DNA of 11,755 nt, taken from assembly GCA_031280115.1 (NCBI GenBank), contig JAITHF010000242.1, positions 1 to 11,755 on the forward strand, read 5' to 3'. This stretch comes from Spirochaetaceae bacterium (GTDB lineage: Bacteria; Spirochaetota; Spirochaetia; Treponematales; Breznakiellaceae). Below, one piece after another: positions 5,249-11,723 of the stretch (position 1 is its first letter; every line of letters begins with the position of its first letter). Made by a program: the position numbers and the translations under genes. The notes under the pieces were generated by a model. It ran no database searches. It was not told the origin of the DNA and saw only the letters and a list, made by a program, of their open reading frames with translations.

Positions 5249-6994
5249 TCAACCCTCTGCGGGCGCGGCTTGGGAGAGGAATGAGGCGATGCTGCTGCTT
5301 GCGCGCTTCACCTCGTACACCCGCTTGCTTACTTCCGCGGAGGTGCGCTGGAGTTTGGCCATCTCCTCGTGTATTGAGCCGCTTTGCCGGTGTATCATCT
5401 CCGCCCCTTCCCGCACCTGCCCGGTCATCTCCTGAATAGTATGCAGCGCCGTCAATATCTGCCCCCCGCCTTGGGCCTGCTCTTCTACCGCCTGATTAAC
5501 CACCGCAAACGAGCTGTCCAGCGCCTTTATCTCGGTAAATATGGCGTCCATAGCCGCCACGGTCTCATGCGAAGCGTTCCCTATCCGCCCGATGGCCTGC
5601 TCCAGCTTTTTTATCTCCGTGGAAATCCCCTCGGACTCCTTCCCTGACAATTCCGCCAGTTTGCGTATCTCCTGGGCCACCACCGCGAAGCCCCTGCCTG
5701 ACTCCCCGGCGTGGGCCGCCTCGATAGCCGCGTTCATCGCAAGGATGTTGGTCTGCGCCGCAATGTCCGCAATGGTCTTGTTGGCGTTTTGGAGCGTCGC
5801 CGACTGCTCCCGCATCCGCGCCACCTCCTCTGCCAGCCTGACAAGCATCGTATGCCCTGTATGGGAAGATTTCGTAAGCGTGTCGGTGGCTTTGCTCACG
5901 CTCCCGACCACCGAGCGGATTGACCCGATATTGGCCACCATCTCCTCAATGGCCGCGGAAGACTGGGTGATATGCGCGGCCTGGGTATGCACCGCGTTAT
6001 CCAGGGTGTCAATGGACCGGGCGATCTCATCCACGGCCCCCGACGTCTGGGACACTGATTCAAGCTGTTCCTCCGCCTGGTTCTGCATGGCGTTCATGTC
6101 GCCGGTTATGCGTTCCAGCGCGTCAAAGGATTCCGCCACCACCGTATTAAGGCGCTTCCCGTTGTCGGTCATGCGCAGGAGGTGGGCGTTAAGGTCGTCA
6201 ATCGCGCGGCAGAGGCTGTCCCTAATCTGCATAAGCGCTTTCTGGGTCTCGCCGATCTCGTCCCGCCTGAACTGCTTGATGCCCACGTCGAAGTTAAGCG
6301 ACGCAAGGATGCCGGCCACAGTACGCAGTTCTTTTATAGGCGCCGAGAGGGAAGAGGCCATCTTCAGCGCAAGAAGCCCGGTCGCCATAACGCTCAGCCC
6401 CAGGGAAAGGGCCAGCGCTGTCTGCGCCCGGCGCTCAAGGCTTATGATAAAGGCCGCGTCATAGTCCGCGGCGAGCACCGCGGTTACGGCGCTGTTATTA
6501 AAAACCGGCATATGGGCGGACACAAAGGTTCCCCAGACATTCGTAAAGGGCTTTTGGTCAATATTGATTTCTCCTGACCGGTACGCGCCGGTCATGGCCG
6601 GCGAGATGTCCTGTACCTCATAGAACGCGAAGATTTCTTCAGGCGTAAAATCCCGGGGGTTTTGATCCGAGGAGAACACGAACTGGAACGTATCCCCTGA
6701 GGGGATGCAGAGGTAGATATAGGTTATTTGAAAGGCTTGGGCGATGTCGTTTATGGCATAGACCATGTTCCAGTATTCCTCAGCCCCGGCCATTCCCTGT
6801 TCTTTAAGATACTGGGGGTTGCTGAGGGCCGGATACTGGTTTTTTATAATGGTCAGCGCGGTGGTAAGGTTCGTATGATAAACTTTCTTAATATAGGCGT
6901 GGTACTGGGCGTACATGATGATACTGCTTCCGAAAGAGATTATCACGCCTAATCCAACAAAGAACAAAAAAAACTGGGCTTTCAGGCTTTTCAT
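5249..6994 (-). CDS. Methyl-accepting chemotaxis protein
   Basis: 581 residues; transmembrane chemoreceptor signalling to CheA/CheW. Order: TM1 (about 7-29), an extracytoplasmic sensor domain of about 155 residues (30-187, Cache-like in size and with a [16 protein letters not shown] strand), TM2 (about 188-210), HAMP (about 211-265), then the coiled-coil signalling domain to about 565. The conserved hairpin tip is present: [20 protein letters not shown], then [20 protein letters not shown] (about 408-446). The C-terminus (SQAAPAEG) has no NWxxF-type CheR/CheB tether. The ligand cannot be predicted. The start is supported by AAAAGGA 6 nt upstream. No other chemotaxis gene is nearby. The promoter region runs directly into the repeat-rich intergenic DNA. 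Confidence 0.95.
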   Translation of the reverse strand: MKSLKAQFFLFFVGLGVIISFGSSIIMYAQYHAYIKKVYHTNLTTALTIIKNQYPALSNPQYLKEQGMAGAEEYWNMVYAINDIAQAFQITYIYLCIPSGDTFQFVFSSDQNPRDFTPEEIFAFYEVQDISPAMTGAYRSGEINIDQKPFTNVWGTFVSAHMPVFNNSAVTAVLAADYDAAFIISLERRAQTALALSLGLSVMATGLLALKMASSLSAPIKELRTVAGILASLNFDVGIKQFRRDEIGETQKALMQIRDSLCRAIDDLNAHLLRMTDNGKRLNTVVAESFDALERITGDMNAMQNQAEEQLESVSQTSGAVDEIARSIDTLDNAVHTQAAHITQSSAAIEEMVANIGSIRSVVGSVSKATDTLTKSSHTGHTMLVRLAEEVARMREQSATLQNANKTIADIAAQTNILAMNAAIEAAHAGESGRGFAVVAQEIRKLAELSGKESEGISTEIKKLEQAIGRIGNASHETVAAMDAIFTEIKALDSSFAVVNQAVEEQAQGGGQILTALHTIQEMTGQVREGAEMIHRQSGSIHEEMAKLQRTSAEVSKRVYEVKRASSSIASFLSQAAPAEG

Positions 6995-7014
6995 AGCGCA
7001 TCCTTTTATGAAAA

Positions 7015-7043
7015 AGCATAGGATATTTCCCGCCCCCCTGCAA
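7015..7043 (-). promoter_or_regulatory. Weak candidate promoter of the MCP gene
   Basis: On the minus strand TTGCAG (7038-7043), a 17-bp spacer and TATGCT (7015-7020). The predicted leader is about 14 nt and includes AAAAGGA (7001-7007). The -35 matches consensus only at TTG. A chemoreceptor gene might instead use an alternative sigma factor; I see no clear sigma-28 site. Confidence 0.35.
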
Positions 7044-7052
7044 CCCCCTGCG

Positions 7053-7280
7053 CCCCCGAAGGGGGTTCACGTGCTTCCTGCGGCGGGAGGTTTTGAGGTA
7101 CAGGGCTTTCTTGAAGCGGCGCCTCAGCGGACGTCGCAAACGCACGGGCGCAGTGCAGGAAGCGCTAGCGGGGGGTTTGGGGGCAGCCGGAGGCTGTTCC
7201 CTTACGCGGAGTTCGCACAAAGAGGCGTAAAATATGAAGCGCTGATAAAAGAGCCCCCAAATTCTCTTGAAGAGGCGCGG
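7053..7280 (-). repeat. Modular hairpin repeat, copy 1 (minus orientation)
   Basis: The core (7071-7163) is the reverse complement of the elements at 7587, 7894 and 8125; shared blocks include CTTCCTGCGGCGG, GCGCCTCAGCGGA, CGCAAACGCACGGGCGC and CAGGAAGC. It is flanked by the stem CCCCC-GAA-GGGGG (7053-7065) and TTTGGGGG/CCCCCAAA arms (7176-7183, 7254-7261). In this copy 70 nt separate those arms, compared with 8 nt in the copy at 11378-11557. Confidence 0.75.
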
Positions 7281-7313
7281 AAGGCCCGGGAGCGGGGATG
7301 CTGAACGCCGCCG

Positions 7314-7481
7314 CACCCTGCCGTGCGGGGGCGCCCCTTTGTTGCGCGGGGGCGCCCCTTTGTCGCGCGGGGGCGCCCCCGCGCCTCGCGGGGGCGCCCC
7401 TTTGTCGTGCGGGGGCGCCCCTTTGTCCCGCGGGGGCGCCCCTTTGTCCCGCGGATACATCTCTGTGTTGCGCGGATACAT
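7314..7481. repeat. 21-bp tandem array, eight units
   Basis: Eight exact-length 21-bp units. The GGGGG of six units starts at 7327, 7348, 7369, 7390, 7411 and 7432; two further units (7440-7481) are diverged and end GCGGATACAT. The core GGGGCGCCCC is self-complementary and falls on one face of the helix every two turns. Because 21 is a multiple of three and the units have no stop, long open frames appear on both strands (heptads such as PRDKGAP on minus, RGGAPLS on plus). I see no ribosome site or credible gene, so I treat it as a minisatellite. Confidence 0.9.
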
Positions 7482-7550
7482 CCCCGCGCCGTGAAAGCCG
7501 CCGGCTGTTCGGTTATGAGCGCTGCGCTTCGCTTGCGCTTTTATAATGAA

Positions 7551-7687
7551 ATTTGGGGGAACCAGTTCCCCCAAGCCCCCCGCACAGGCTTCCTGCGCCG
7601 CGCCTCTACGCTATCGAATCCCGCTGAGGCGCCGCTTCTGGGTTGTGACTAAAATTGCAAACCCTATCGCCGCGAGAAGCACCTGAA
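7551..7687 (+). repeat. Modular hairpin repeat, copy 2 (plus orientation)
   Basis: Begins with the hairpin GGGGGAAC-CA-GTTCCCCC (7555-7572), then GGCTTCCTGCGCCGCGCC (from 7587), CCGCTGAGGCGCCGCTTC, GGGTTGTGACTAAAATTGC and GAGAAGCACCTGAA. It runs directly into the 56-bp tandem repeat, whose first unit is its own end. Confidence 0.8.
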
Positions 7688-7812
7688 TCCCCCGCAGGGG
7701 GTGACTAAAATTGCAAACCCTATCGCTACAAGAAGCACCTGAATCCCCCGCAGGGGGTGACTAAAATTGCAAACCCTATCGCTACAAGAAGCACCTGAAA
7801 CCCCCTATGGGG
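7645..7812 (+). repeat. 56-bp tandem repeat, three units
   Basis: Units begin GTGACTAAAATTGCAAACCC at 7645, 7701 and 7757, exactly 56 bp apart. Each ends in a G/C hairpin: CCCCC-GCA-GGGGG in the first two and CCCCC-TAT-GGGGG in the third. Units differ mainly at CGCCGCGAG versus CGCTACAAG. They are contiguous with no variable spacers, so this is not a CRISPR array. Confidence 0.9.
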
Positions 7813-7861
7813 GCTTCCTGTTTTGCGGCTCATAGTGCAAACGACGGCTGCTGAAACAGCC
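7757..7861 (+). repeat. 105-bp direct repeat, first copy
   Basis: Matches 7948-8052 with about four differences over 105 bp. It carries the third 56-bp unit, GGGGGCTTCCTGTTT, GCGGCTCATAGTGCAAACG and GGCTGCTGAAACAGCC. The second copy lies 191 bp downstream, which points to a recent segmental duplication. Confidence 0.85.
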
Positions 7862-7893
7862 TCCGGCTGCCCCCAAACCCCCAGCCAACGTCT

Positions 7894-7989
7894 GCCTGCG
7901 CCGCGCCCTTCCGCCTGCGAATTCCGCTGAGGCGCCGCTTCTGGGTTGTGACTAAAATTGCAAACCCTATCGCCGCGAGAAGCACCTGA
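7894..7989 (+). repeat. Modular hairpin repeat, copy 3 (plus orientation)
   Basis: Carries GCCTGCGCCGCGCCC, AATTCCGCTGAGGCGCCGCT, GGGTTGTGACTAAAATTGC and GAGAAGCACCTGAA, in the same order as copy 2. It is followed by CCCCC-TAT-GGGGG (7992-8004). Confidence 0.8.
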
Positions 7990-8052
7990 AACCCCCTATG
8001 GGGGCTTCCTGTTTCGCGGCTCATAGTGCAAACGACGGCTGCTGAAACAGCC
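7948..8052 (+). repeat. 105-bp direct repeat, second copy
   Basis: Second copy of the 7757-7861 segment. The hairpin at its end reads CAGCC-GGA-GGCTG here (8048-8060) but CAGCC-TCC-GGCTG in the first copy (7857-7869), so that 13-bp hairpin is inverted between copies. Confidence 0.85.
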
Positions 8053-8061
8053 GGAGGCTGT

Positions 8062-8226
8062 CGGCGCTTTCGCGCCTCTTTAAGAGAATTTGGAGGGTCA
8101 TAGACCCTCCAAACCTCCCCTAAAGGCTGCCTGCGCCGCGCCCGTGCGCTATCAAAGCGCGGTGAGGCGCCGCTTCGGGGTTGTGACTAAAATTGCAGAC
8201 CCGCTCACCGCGAGAAGCACTTAAAA
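8062..8226 (+). repeat. Modular hairpin repeat, copy 4 (plus orientation)
   Basis: The fullest plus-orientation copy: CGGCGCTTTCGCGCCTCTTT, then hairpin TTTGGAGGGTC-ATA-GACCCTCCAAA (8089-8113), then GGCTGCCTGCGCCGCGCC, GGTGAGGCGCCGCTTC, TTGTGACTAAAATTGC and CGAGAAGCACTT. The hairpin stem differs from copy 2 at paired positions yet stays perfect. The cyclase promoter starts 20 bp downstream. Confidence 0.8.
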
Positions 8227-8245
8227 CAGCCTCCGGCTGGGAAAC

Positions 8246-8274
8246 TTGTCAAACTGCTGTAGGGGGCATACACT
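8246..8274 (+). promoter_or_regulatory. Promoter of the cyclase gene, probably leaderless
   Basis: TTGTCA (8246-8251), a 17-bp spacer and TACACT (8269-8274), ending 8 nt before ATG 8283. An AGGG 4 nt before the ATG is a poor Shine-Dalgarno at best. Confidence 0.5.
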
Positions 8275-8282
8275 AGGGATAT

Positions 8283-10046
8283 ATGCGGATACGTCTTACT
8301 ATTATCCTTACGGCGCTGCCCTTCTTTGCCGTAACCCTTACCCTCTCTCTGGCCGGCTCCCTCAGCGCGGCGCTTAAAGGCATGGACCGGATACACCGCG
8401 AACTGTTTGATTTTAAAGCCGAAAACCTGCGGGCCTACGCCGAAGAAAAATGGCTCCTCCTCAGGGAAAACCATTACGCTGAACGCCCCGAAATGATCAG
8501 CGCCGCGGCGCAGGACCTCTTCACCCATGCCCGGAGCCTTATCACCGGAGAAGGGGAAACCATCTTTGCCGTGGATGCCTGGGGAACCCTCGCCGCAAGC
8601 ACCGGTCCCCTTGAAATCAGGGCGGATGAACGGGAGCCGCTTTTGAAAATCCTTGAAGAGTCAGAGGGCGCGGCGGCGCGCGGGGTCATTGACGGGAAAC
8701 CTCGGGCGCTTAGAGGCTTTTATTGTATTCCCTTAGGCTGGTATCTGGTTATAAGCGAAGAGCGGCAGGCCCTCTATAGGGAACTTAAAGACCTTATCCC
8801 CCGGGCGCTGGGCCTTGCAGGGGCGGCGCTGCTCATAGGCGCGGCGCTCTTGAGCCTGCTTGCCCGCCGCCTTTCCAAGCCGGTGGAAGCCATAACCGGC
8901 GCGGCAGGCGCGGTCGGGGCGGACCTTGACTTGAGCGCCAGAGCGGAGGTTATCTACCCTGACGAAACCGGCGCCCTGGCCCGGAGTTTTAACGCCATGA
9001 TGTCCCTCCTTGAGCGGCTGTACAAAGAAATAAAGCATTACGCCTTCAAAGCGGCCCTGGCGGAACGGAAAGAACGGCGGATGAAGGGGATATTCCAGAA
9101 ATACGCGCCTAAGAGCGCGGCGGAGGCTTTCGCCGCCGGCGCGAATATGTCCCTTGCCGGCGAAACCAGGGAGCTTGCGGTGCTTTTTTCGGATATTAAA
9201 GGCTTCTCCGGCCTCTGCCGGCGCATGGGGCCGGATGAAACCGTGCGCTCCCTTAACCGGTACTTTACGGATCAGACGGAAATCGTGGTGAAGCGCAACG
9301 GCATGGTAGACAAATACGTGGGCGACAGCCTTGCGGCGTTCTGGGGCGCGCCCCTTGCCCGGGAAGACGACCCGTCCCAGGCGGTATCCGCGGCGCTTGA
9401 CATGATAGAGGCCCTTAAAGAGTTCAACCGGCGGCAGGAAGAGCTGGGAAAGCCTGATTTCGCTATGGGCGTGGGGGTCAGTTTCGGAAACGCCACGGTA
9501 GGAAACATAGGGAGCCAGCGGAGGACGGACTATACGATACTGGGCGACACGGTGGCCTCCGCATCAGCCCTTGCAGACCTCACCGGCGTCTATAAAGAAG
9601 ACCTGCTCATCTCCGAGCCCCTTTACGAGCGCATACAGCAGCGGGAGCCGAAACTTCCGGCGCGCCTTATTGACTGCGTGGAAGTCAAGGGCAGGGAGCT
9701 CAAAATCTACGCGGTCCGGAAGGCCGTCACCGTCCCCGAATCAAAGGCATGGGGCTACTACCGCGAGGGGATGTCCCTGTACTGCCAAAGGTCTTTTGAG
9801 GACGCGGCGCAGCAGTTCAAAAAGGCGCTCATCATCCTGCATGACGACAGGAGCGCTGAAATCCTGCTTGCCCGCTGCCTTGCGTACGCGGAAAACCCGC
9901 CGCCCCCTGAGTGGAACGGCTTTGACGCCCCGCCGGTAAAGGGCGGAAGCCCCCTTAAAAAAGGCGCAAGCCCTATCAAACGGGGGACGGTCCTGAGCCG
10001 GAAAGAGGCCGGCGCCGCCCTGAGCGGGGAAGACCCTTCTTCTTAG
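8283..10046 (+). CDS. Membrane class III adenylate/guanylate cyclase, catalytically atypical
   Basis: 587 residues. TM1 (about 7-28), an extracytoplasmic domain (about 29-171), TM2 (about 172-194), HAMP (about 196-247), the class III cyclase domain (about 295-475), one TPR-like unit (about 488-535), then a Pro/Lys tail. The family makes cAMP or cGMP as a dimer. Metal Asps D304 (FSDIKGFS) and D348 (YVGDSLAAFWGAP) are present, as are K344 and D416 (TDYT) that select adenine. The usual GD-x-V-N-x-A-x-R motif reads GDTVASASAL: the transition-state Asn is Ala425 and the Arg is Ala429. It may be inactive alone or work with a partner cyclase. Residues 553-573 form three 7-residue repeats (KGGSPLK, KGASPIK, RGTVLSR). 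The gene converges on murA with a 16-bp gap. Confidence 0.9.
   Translation: MRIRLTIILTALPFFAVTLTLSLAGSLSAALKGMDRIHRELFDFKAENLRAYAEEKWLLLRENHYAERPEMISAAAQDLFTHARSLITGEGETIFAVDAWGTLAASTGPLEIRADEREPLLKILEESEGAAARGVIDGKPRALRGFYCIPLGWYLVISEERQALYRELKDLIPRALGLAGAALLIGAALLSLLARRLSKPVEAITGAAGAVGADLDLSARAEVIYPDETGALARSFNAMMSLLERLYKEIKHYAFKAALAERKERRMKGIFQKYAPKSAAEAFAAGANMSLAGETRELAVLFSDIKGFSGLCRRMGPDETVRSLNRYFTDQTEIVVKRNGMVDKYVGDSLAAFWGAPLAREDDPSQAVSAALDMIEALKEFNRRQEELGKPDFAMGVGVSFGNATVGNIGSQRRTDYTILGDTVASASALADLTGVYKEDLLISEPLYERIQQREPKLPARLIDCVEVKGRELKIYAVRKAVTVPESKAWGYYREGMSLYCQRSFEDAAQQFKKALIILHDDRSAEILLARCLAYAENPPPPEWNGFDAPPVKGGSPLKKGASPIKRGTVLSRKEAGAALSGEDPSS
9939..10001 (+). repeat. 21-bp coding repeats in the cyclase tail
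   Basis: Three diverged 21-bp units encode KGGSPLK, KGASPIK and RGTVLSR (residues 553-573). They resemble the RGGAPLS heptad read from the plus strand of the 7314-7481 array. DNA identity is limited, roughly half the positions, so common origin is a hypothesis. Confidence 0.5.
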
Positions 10047-10062
10047 GCGCGCCCTAGGCGCC

Positions 10063-11337
10063 CTAGGCGCCGGTTATCCGCGCGCCCAGGGCCGACAGGC
10101 GGGAGACAAGCTGTTCATAGCCCCGCTCTATCTGGTACACGTTGTGGATAACGCTTTTGCCTTCAGCGCACATGGCCGCGATAACCATCGCCATACCGGC
10201 GCGCACGTCCGGGCTGTGCAGTTCCGCGCCGGCAAGGCTGGTGGGGCCGGAAACGACCGCGCGGTGGGGGTCGCACAGCACGATACGCGCGCCCATAGCG
10301 ATAAGTTTGTCCACAAAGAACATACGGGACTCGAACATTTTCTCGTGAATAAGCACGGTGCCGGTTACCTGGGTGGCGGTGACGGTTACGATACTGGTAA
10401 GGTCCGGGGGAAACCCGGGCCAGGGGGCGTCGTCAATCTTGGGTATCATGCCGCCCAGGTCGCAGTTTACGGTGAGGCTCTGGTTTTTGGGGATATGCAC
10501 AGCCGCCCCTTCGTGTTCCCACACAATGCCCAGTTTGCCGAACGCAATCTTTGCCGGGCGCAGGTCCCGGGGAAGGGGGCCCTGGATGCAAAGCTCCCCT
10601 CTGGTGGCCGCCGCAAGGCCGATGAACGAGCCTACTTCCATGAAGTCCGCGCCGATTTCAAAATCGCATCCTGAAAGGCGCTTCACCCCTTCAATCGTGA
10701 GGATGTTAGAGCCTATGCCGCGGATGCAGGCGCCCATGCGCTCCAGCATGGCGCAGAGGTCCTGCACGTGGGGTTCGCTTGCGGCGTTGGTGAGTATGGT
10801 TTTCCCTTTGGCCAGGACCGCGGCCATCACCGCGTTTTCCGTGGCAGTAACCGACGCTTCGTCCAGAAATATGTCTGCCCCGCGCAGAGCGGGGGCTGTG
10901 AACACGAAGGCGCCGTTGCTTACGACCTGGGCGCCCAGTTCGTTGAGGGCGAGGAAGTGGGTGTCAAGCCGCCGCCTGCCGATAACGTCTCCCCCCGGGG
11001 GCGGCAGGACCGCGGTGCCGGCGCGGGCGAGGAGGGGGCCTGCGAAGAGGATTGACGCCCTGACCGCGCAGGCGTAGGCAAGGGGGATTTCGGCGGTGAG
11101 TATGTTTGCGGTGTGCAGGCGGTAGGTATTCGCAGACAGGGCTTGGACGGTTCCGCCTAGGGCGCGGTATATGGCGAGCATGACTTGCACGTCTTCTATA
11201 TCGGGGATATTGCTGAGGGTGACCGGTTCGTCGGTGAGGAGGCATGCGGCGATACAGGGAAGGGCGGCGTTTTTGTTGCCGCTTGCTTTGATAGTTCCTT
11301 GTATGGGGTATCCGCCTTCGATAAGGTAGCGGTTCAT
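10063..11337 (-). CDS. murA: UDP-N-acetylglucosamine 1-carboxyvinyltransferase (Asp-type MurA)
   Basis: 424 residues, full length for the family (E. coli 419). It catalyses the first committed step of peptidoglycan synthesis, transfer of enolpyruvyl from PEP to UDP-GlcNAc, in the cytoplasm. Active-site K22 and N23 (SGNKNAAL) are present, as are the catalytic Asp D312 (GFPPDLTS) and D377-VRAG. The loop that holds Cys115 in E. coli (GGC-x-IG) reads [11 protein letters not shown], with Asp117 in its place. Cys-to-Asp enzymes keep activity but escape alkylation by fosfomycin, as known for mycobacteria, chlamydiae and Borrelia. ATG 11337 follows the -10 box by 6 nt with no Shine-Dalgarno. A 9-bp tandem CGCCCTAGG (10050-10067) overlaps the stop and lies between the convergent ends. 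Confidence 0.97.
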   Translation of the reverse strand: MNRYLIEGGYPIQGTIKASGNKNAALPCIAACLLTDEPVTLSNIPDIEDVQVMLAIYRALGGTVQALSANTYRLHTANILTAEIPLAYACAVRASILFAGPLLARAGTAVLPPPGGDVIGRRRLDTHFLALNELGAQVVSNGAFVFTAPALRGADIFLDEASVTATENAVMAAVLAKGKTILTNAASEPHVQDLCAMLERMGACIRGIGSNILTIEGVKRLSGCDFEIGADFMEVGSFIGLAAATRGELCIQGPLPRDLRPAKIAFGKLGIVWEHEGAAVHIPKNQSLTVNCDLGGMIPKIDDAPWPGFPPDLTSIVTVTATQVTGTVLIHEKMFESRMFFVDKLIAMGARIVLCDPHRAVVSGPTSLAGAELHSPDVRAGMAMVIAAMCAEGKSVIHNVYQIERGYEQLVSRLSALGARITGA

Positions 11338-11343
11338 AGAGCC

Positions 11344-11372
11344 ACTGTAGCCATCCGCCCGGCCTCCGTCAA
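11344..11372 (-). promoter_or_regulatory. Promoter of murA, probably leaderless
   Basis: On the minus strand TTGACG (11367-11372), a 17-bp spacer and TACAGT (11344-11349), ending 6 nt before ATG 11337. Standard spacing places transcription start on the A of the ATG. No Shine-Dalgarno is present. Confidence 0.55.
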
Positions 11373-11377
11373 CCCCC

Positions 11378-11557
11378 CACCCGAAGGGTGTTTAAAGTGC
11401 TTCTTGCGGTGAGAGGGTTTGCGGGTTTAGTCACAACCCTGAAGGACGGGCCTCAGCGGAATTCGCAAACGCACGGGCGCGGCGCAGGAAGCCTTTAGCG
11501 GGGGTTTGGGGGAACTGGTTCCCCCAAATTCTCTTAAAAGAGGCGCGAAGCGCCGAT
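11378..11557 (-). repeat. Modular hairpin repeat, copy 5 (minus orientation)
   Basis: Reverse-complement copy of the 8062-8226 element, about 3 kb away. It begins with CACCC-GAA-GGGTG (11378-11390), where the paired bases have changed together compared with CCCCC-GAA-GGGGG at 7053. It then has AGTGCTTCTTGCGG, GTTTAGTCACAACCC, CCTCAGCGGAATTCGC and CGCACGGGCGCGGCGCAGG, the hairpin GGGGGAAC-TG-GTTCCCCC (11508-11525), CTCTTAAAAGAG and GGCGC-GAA-GCGCC. It begins 5 bp beyond the murA -35. Confidence 0.85.
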
Positions 11558-11570
11558 AATTTGTTATAAC

Positions 11571-11709
11571 ACAATGATTTATGCGGGGACAGGATAGTTT
11601 ATTTTGCTAGCAAACAAACGTATTTTGCCAGCAAATAAACGTATGCCGCCGGCAAAACAAGTTTTCCGGTTCACCAAAAAAGCTGTCCTGTCCCCCATAA
11701 ATTCATTGT
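11571..11709. mobile_element. MITE-like element with 27-bp inverted ends
   Basis: The left end (11571-11597, containing TTTATGCGGGGACAGGA) and the right end (11683-11709, complement containing TTTATGGGGGACAGGA) match over 27 bp with one substitution and one offset base on each side. The 139-bp element encodes nothing and holds three 21-bp repeats. GGGGACA/TGTCCCC ends recall repeats mobilised by IS200-like Y1 transposases, but no transposase is in the window and no target duplication is visible. Confidence 0.65.
11600..11662. repeat. Three 21-bp tandem units inside the MITE-like element
   Basis: Units at 11600, 11621 and 11642; the first two begin TATTTTGC and differ at only two positions, the third is diverged. 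Each has a palindromic or near-palindromic centre: TTTGCTAGCAAA, TTTGCCAGCAAA, GCCGGC. The period equals that of the 7314-7481 array. Confidence 0.85.
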
Positions 11710-11723
11710 TTCAGAACGGATTA

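Noticed and set aside
5541..6464. 307-codon plus-strand frame opposite the MCP
   Set aside because: Shadow of the MCP coding sequence; the minus strand carries the complete receptor with its conserved hairpin tip.
6888..7574. 228-codon minus-strand frame with PRDKGAP heptads
   Set aside because: It starts at TTG without a ribosome site, overlaps the MCP start by about 107 bp, and is open because the 21-bp array has no stops and the rest is translated dispersed repeat.
7267..7652. Plus-strand frames over the 21-bp array (RGGAPLS, RGRPFVA, CRAGAPL heptads)
   Set aside because: All three plus frames are open at once, as expected for a stop-free 21-bp repeat, and none has a ribosome site or recognisable fold.
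7645..7812. Possible CRISPR array (regular 56-bp spacing)
   Set aside because: The whole 56 bp is conserved with no unique spacers, and no cas gene is near.
10144..11077. Long plus-strand frames opposite murA
   Set aside because: Shadow frames in GC-rich coding DNA; murA is complete and conserved on the minus strand.
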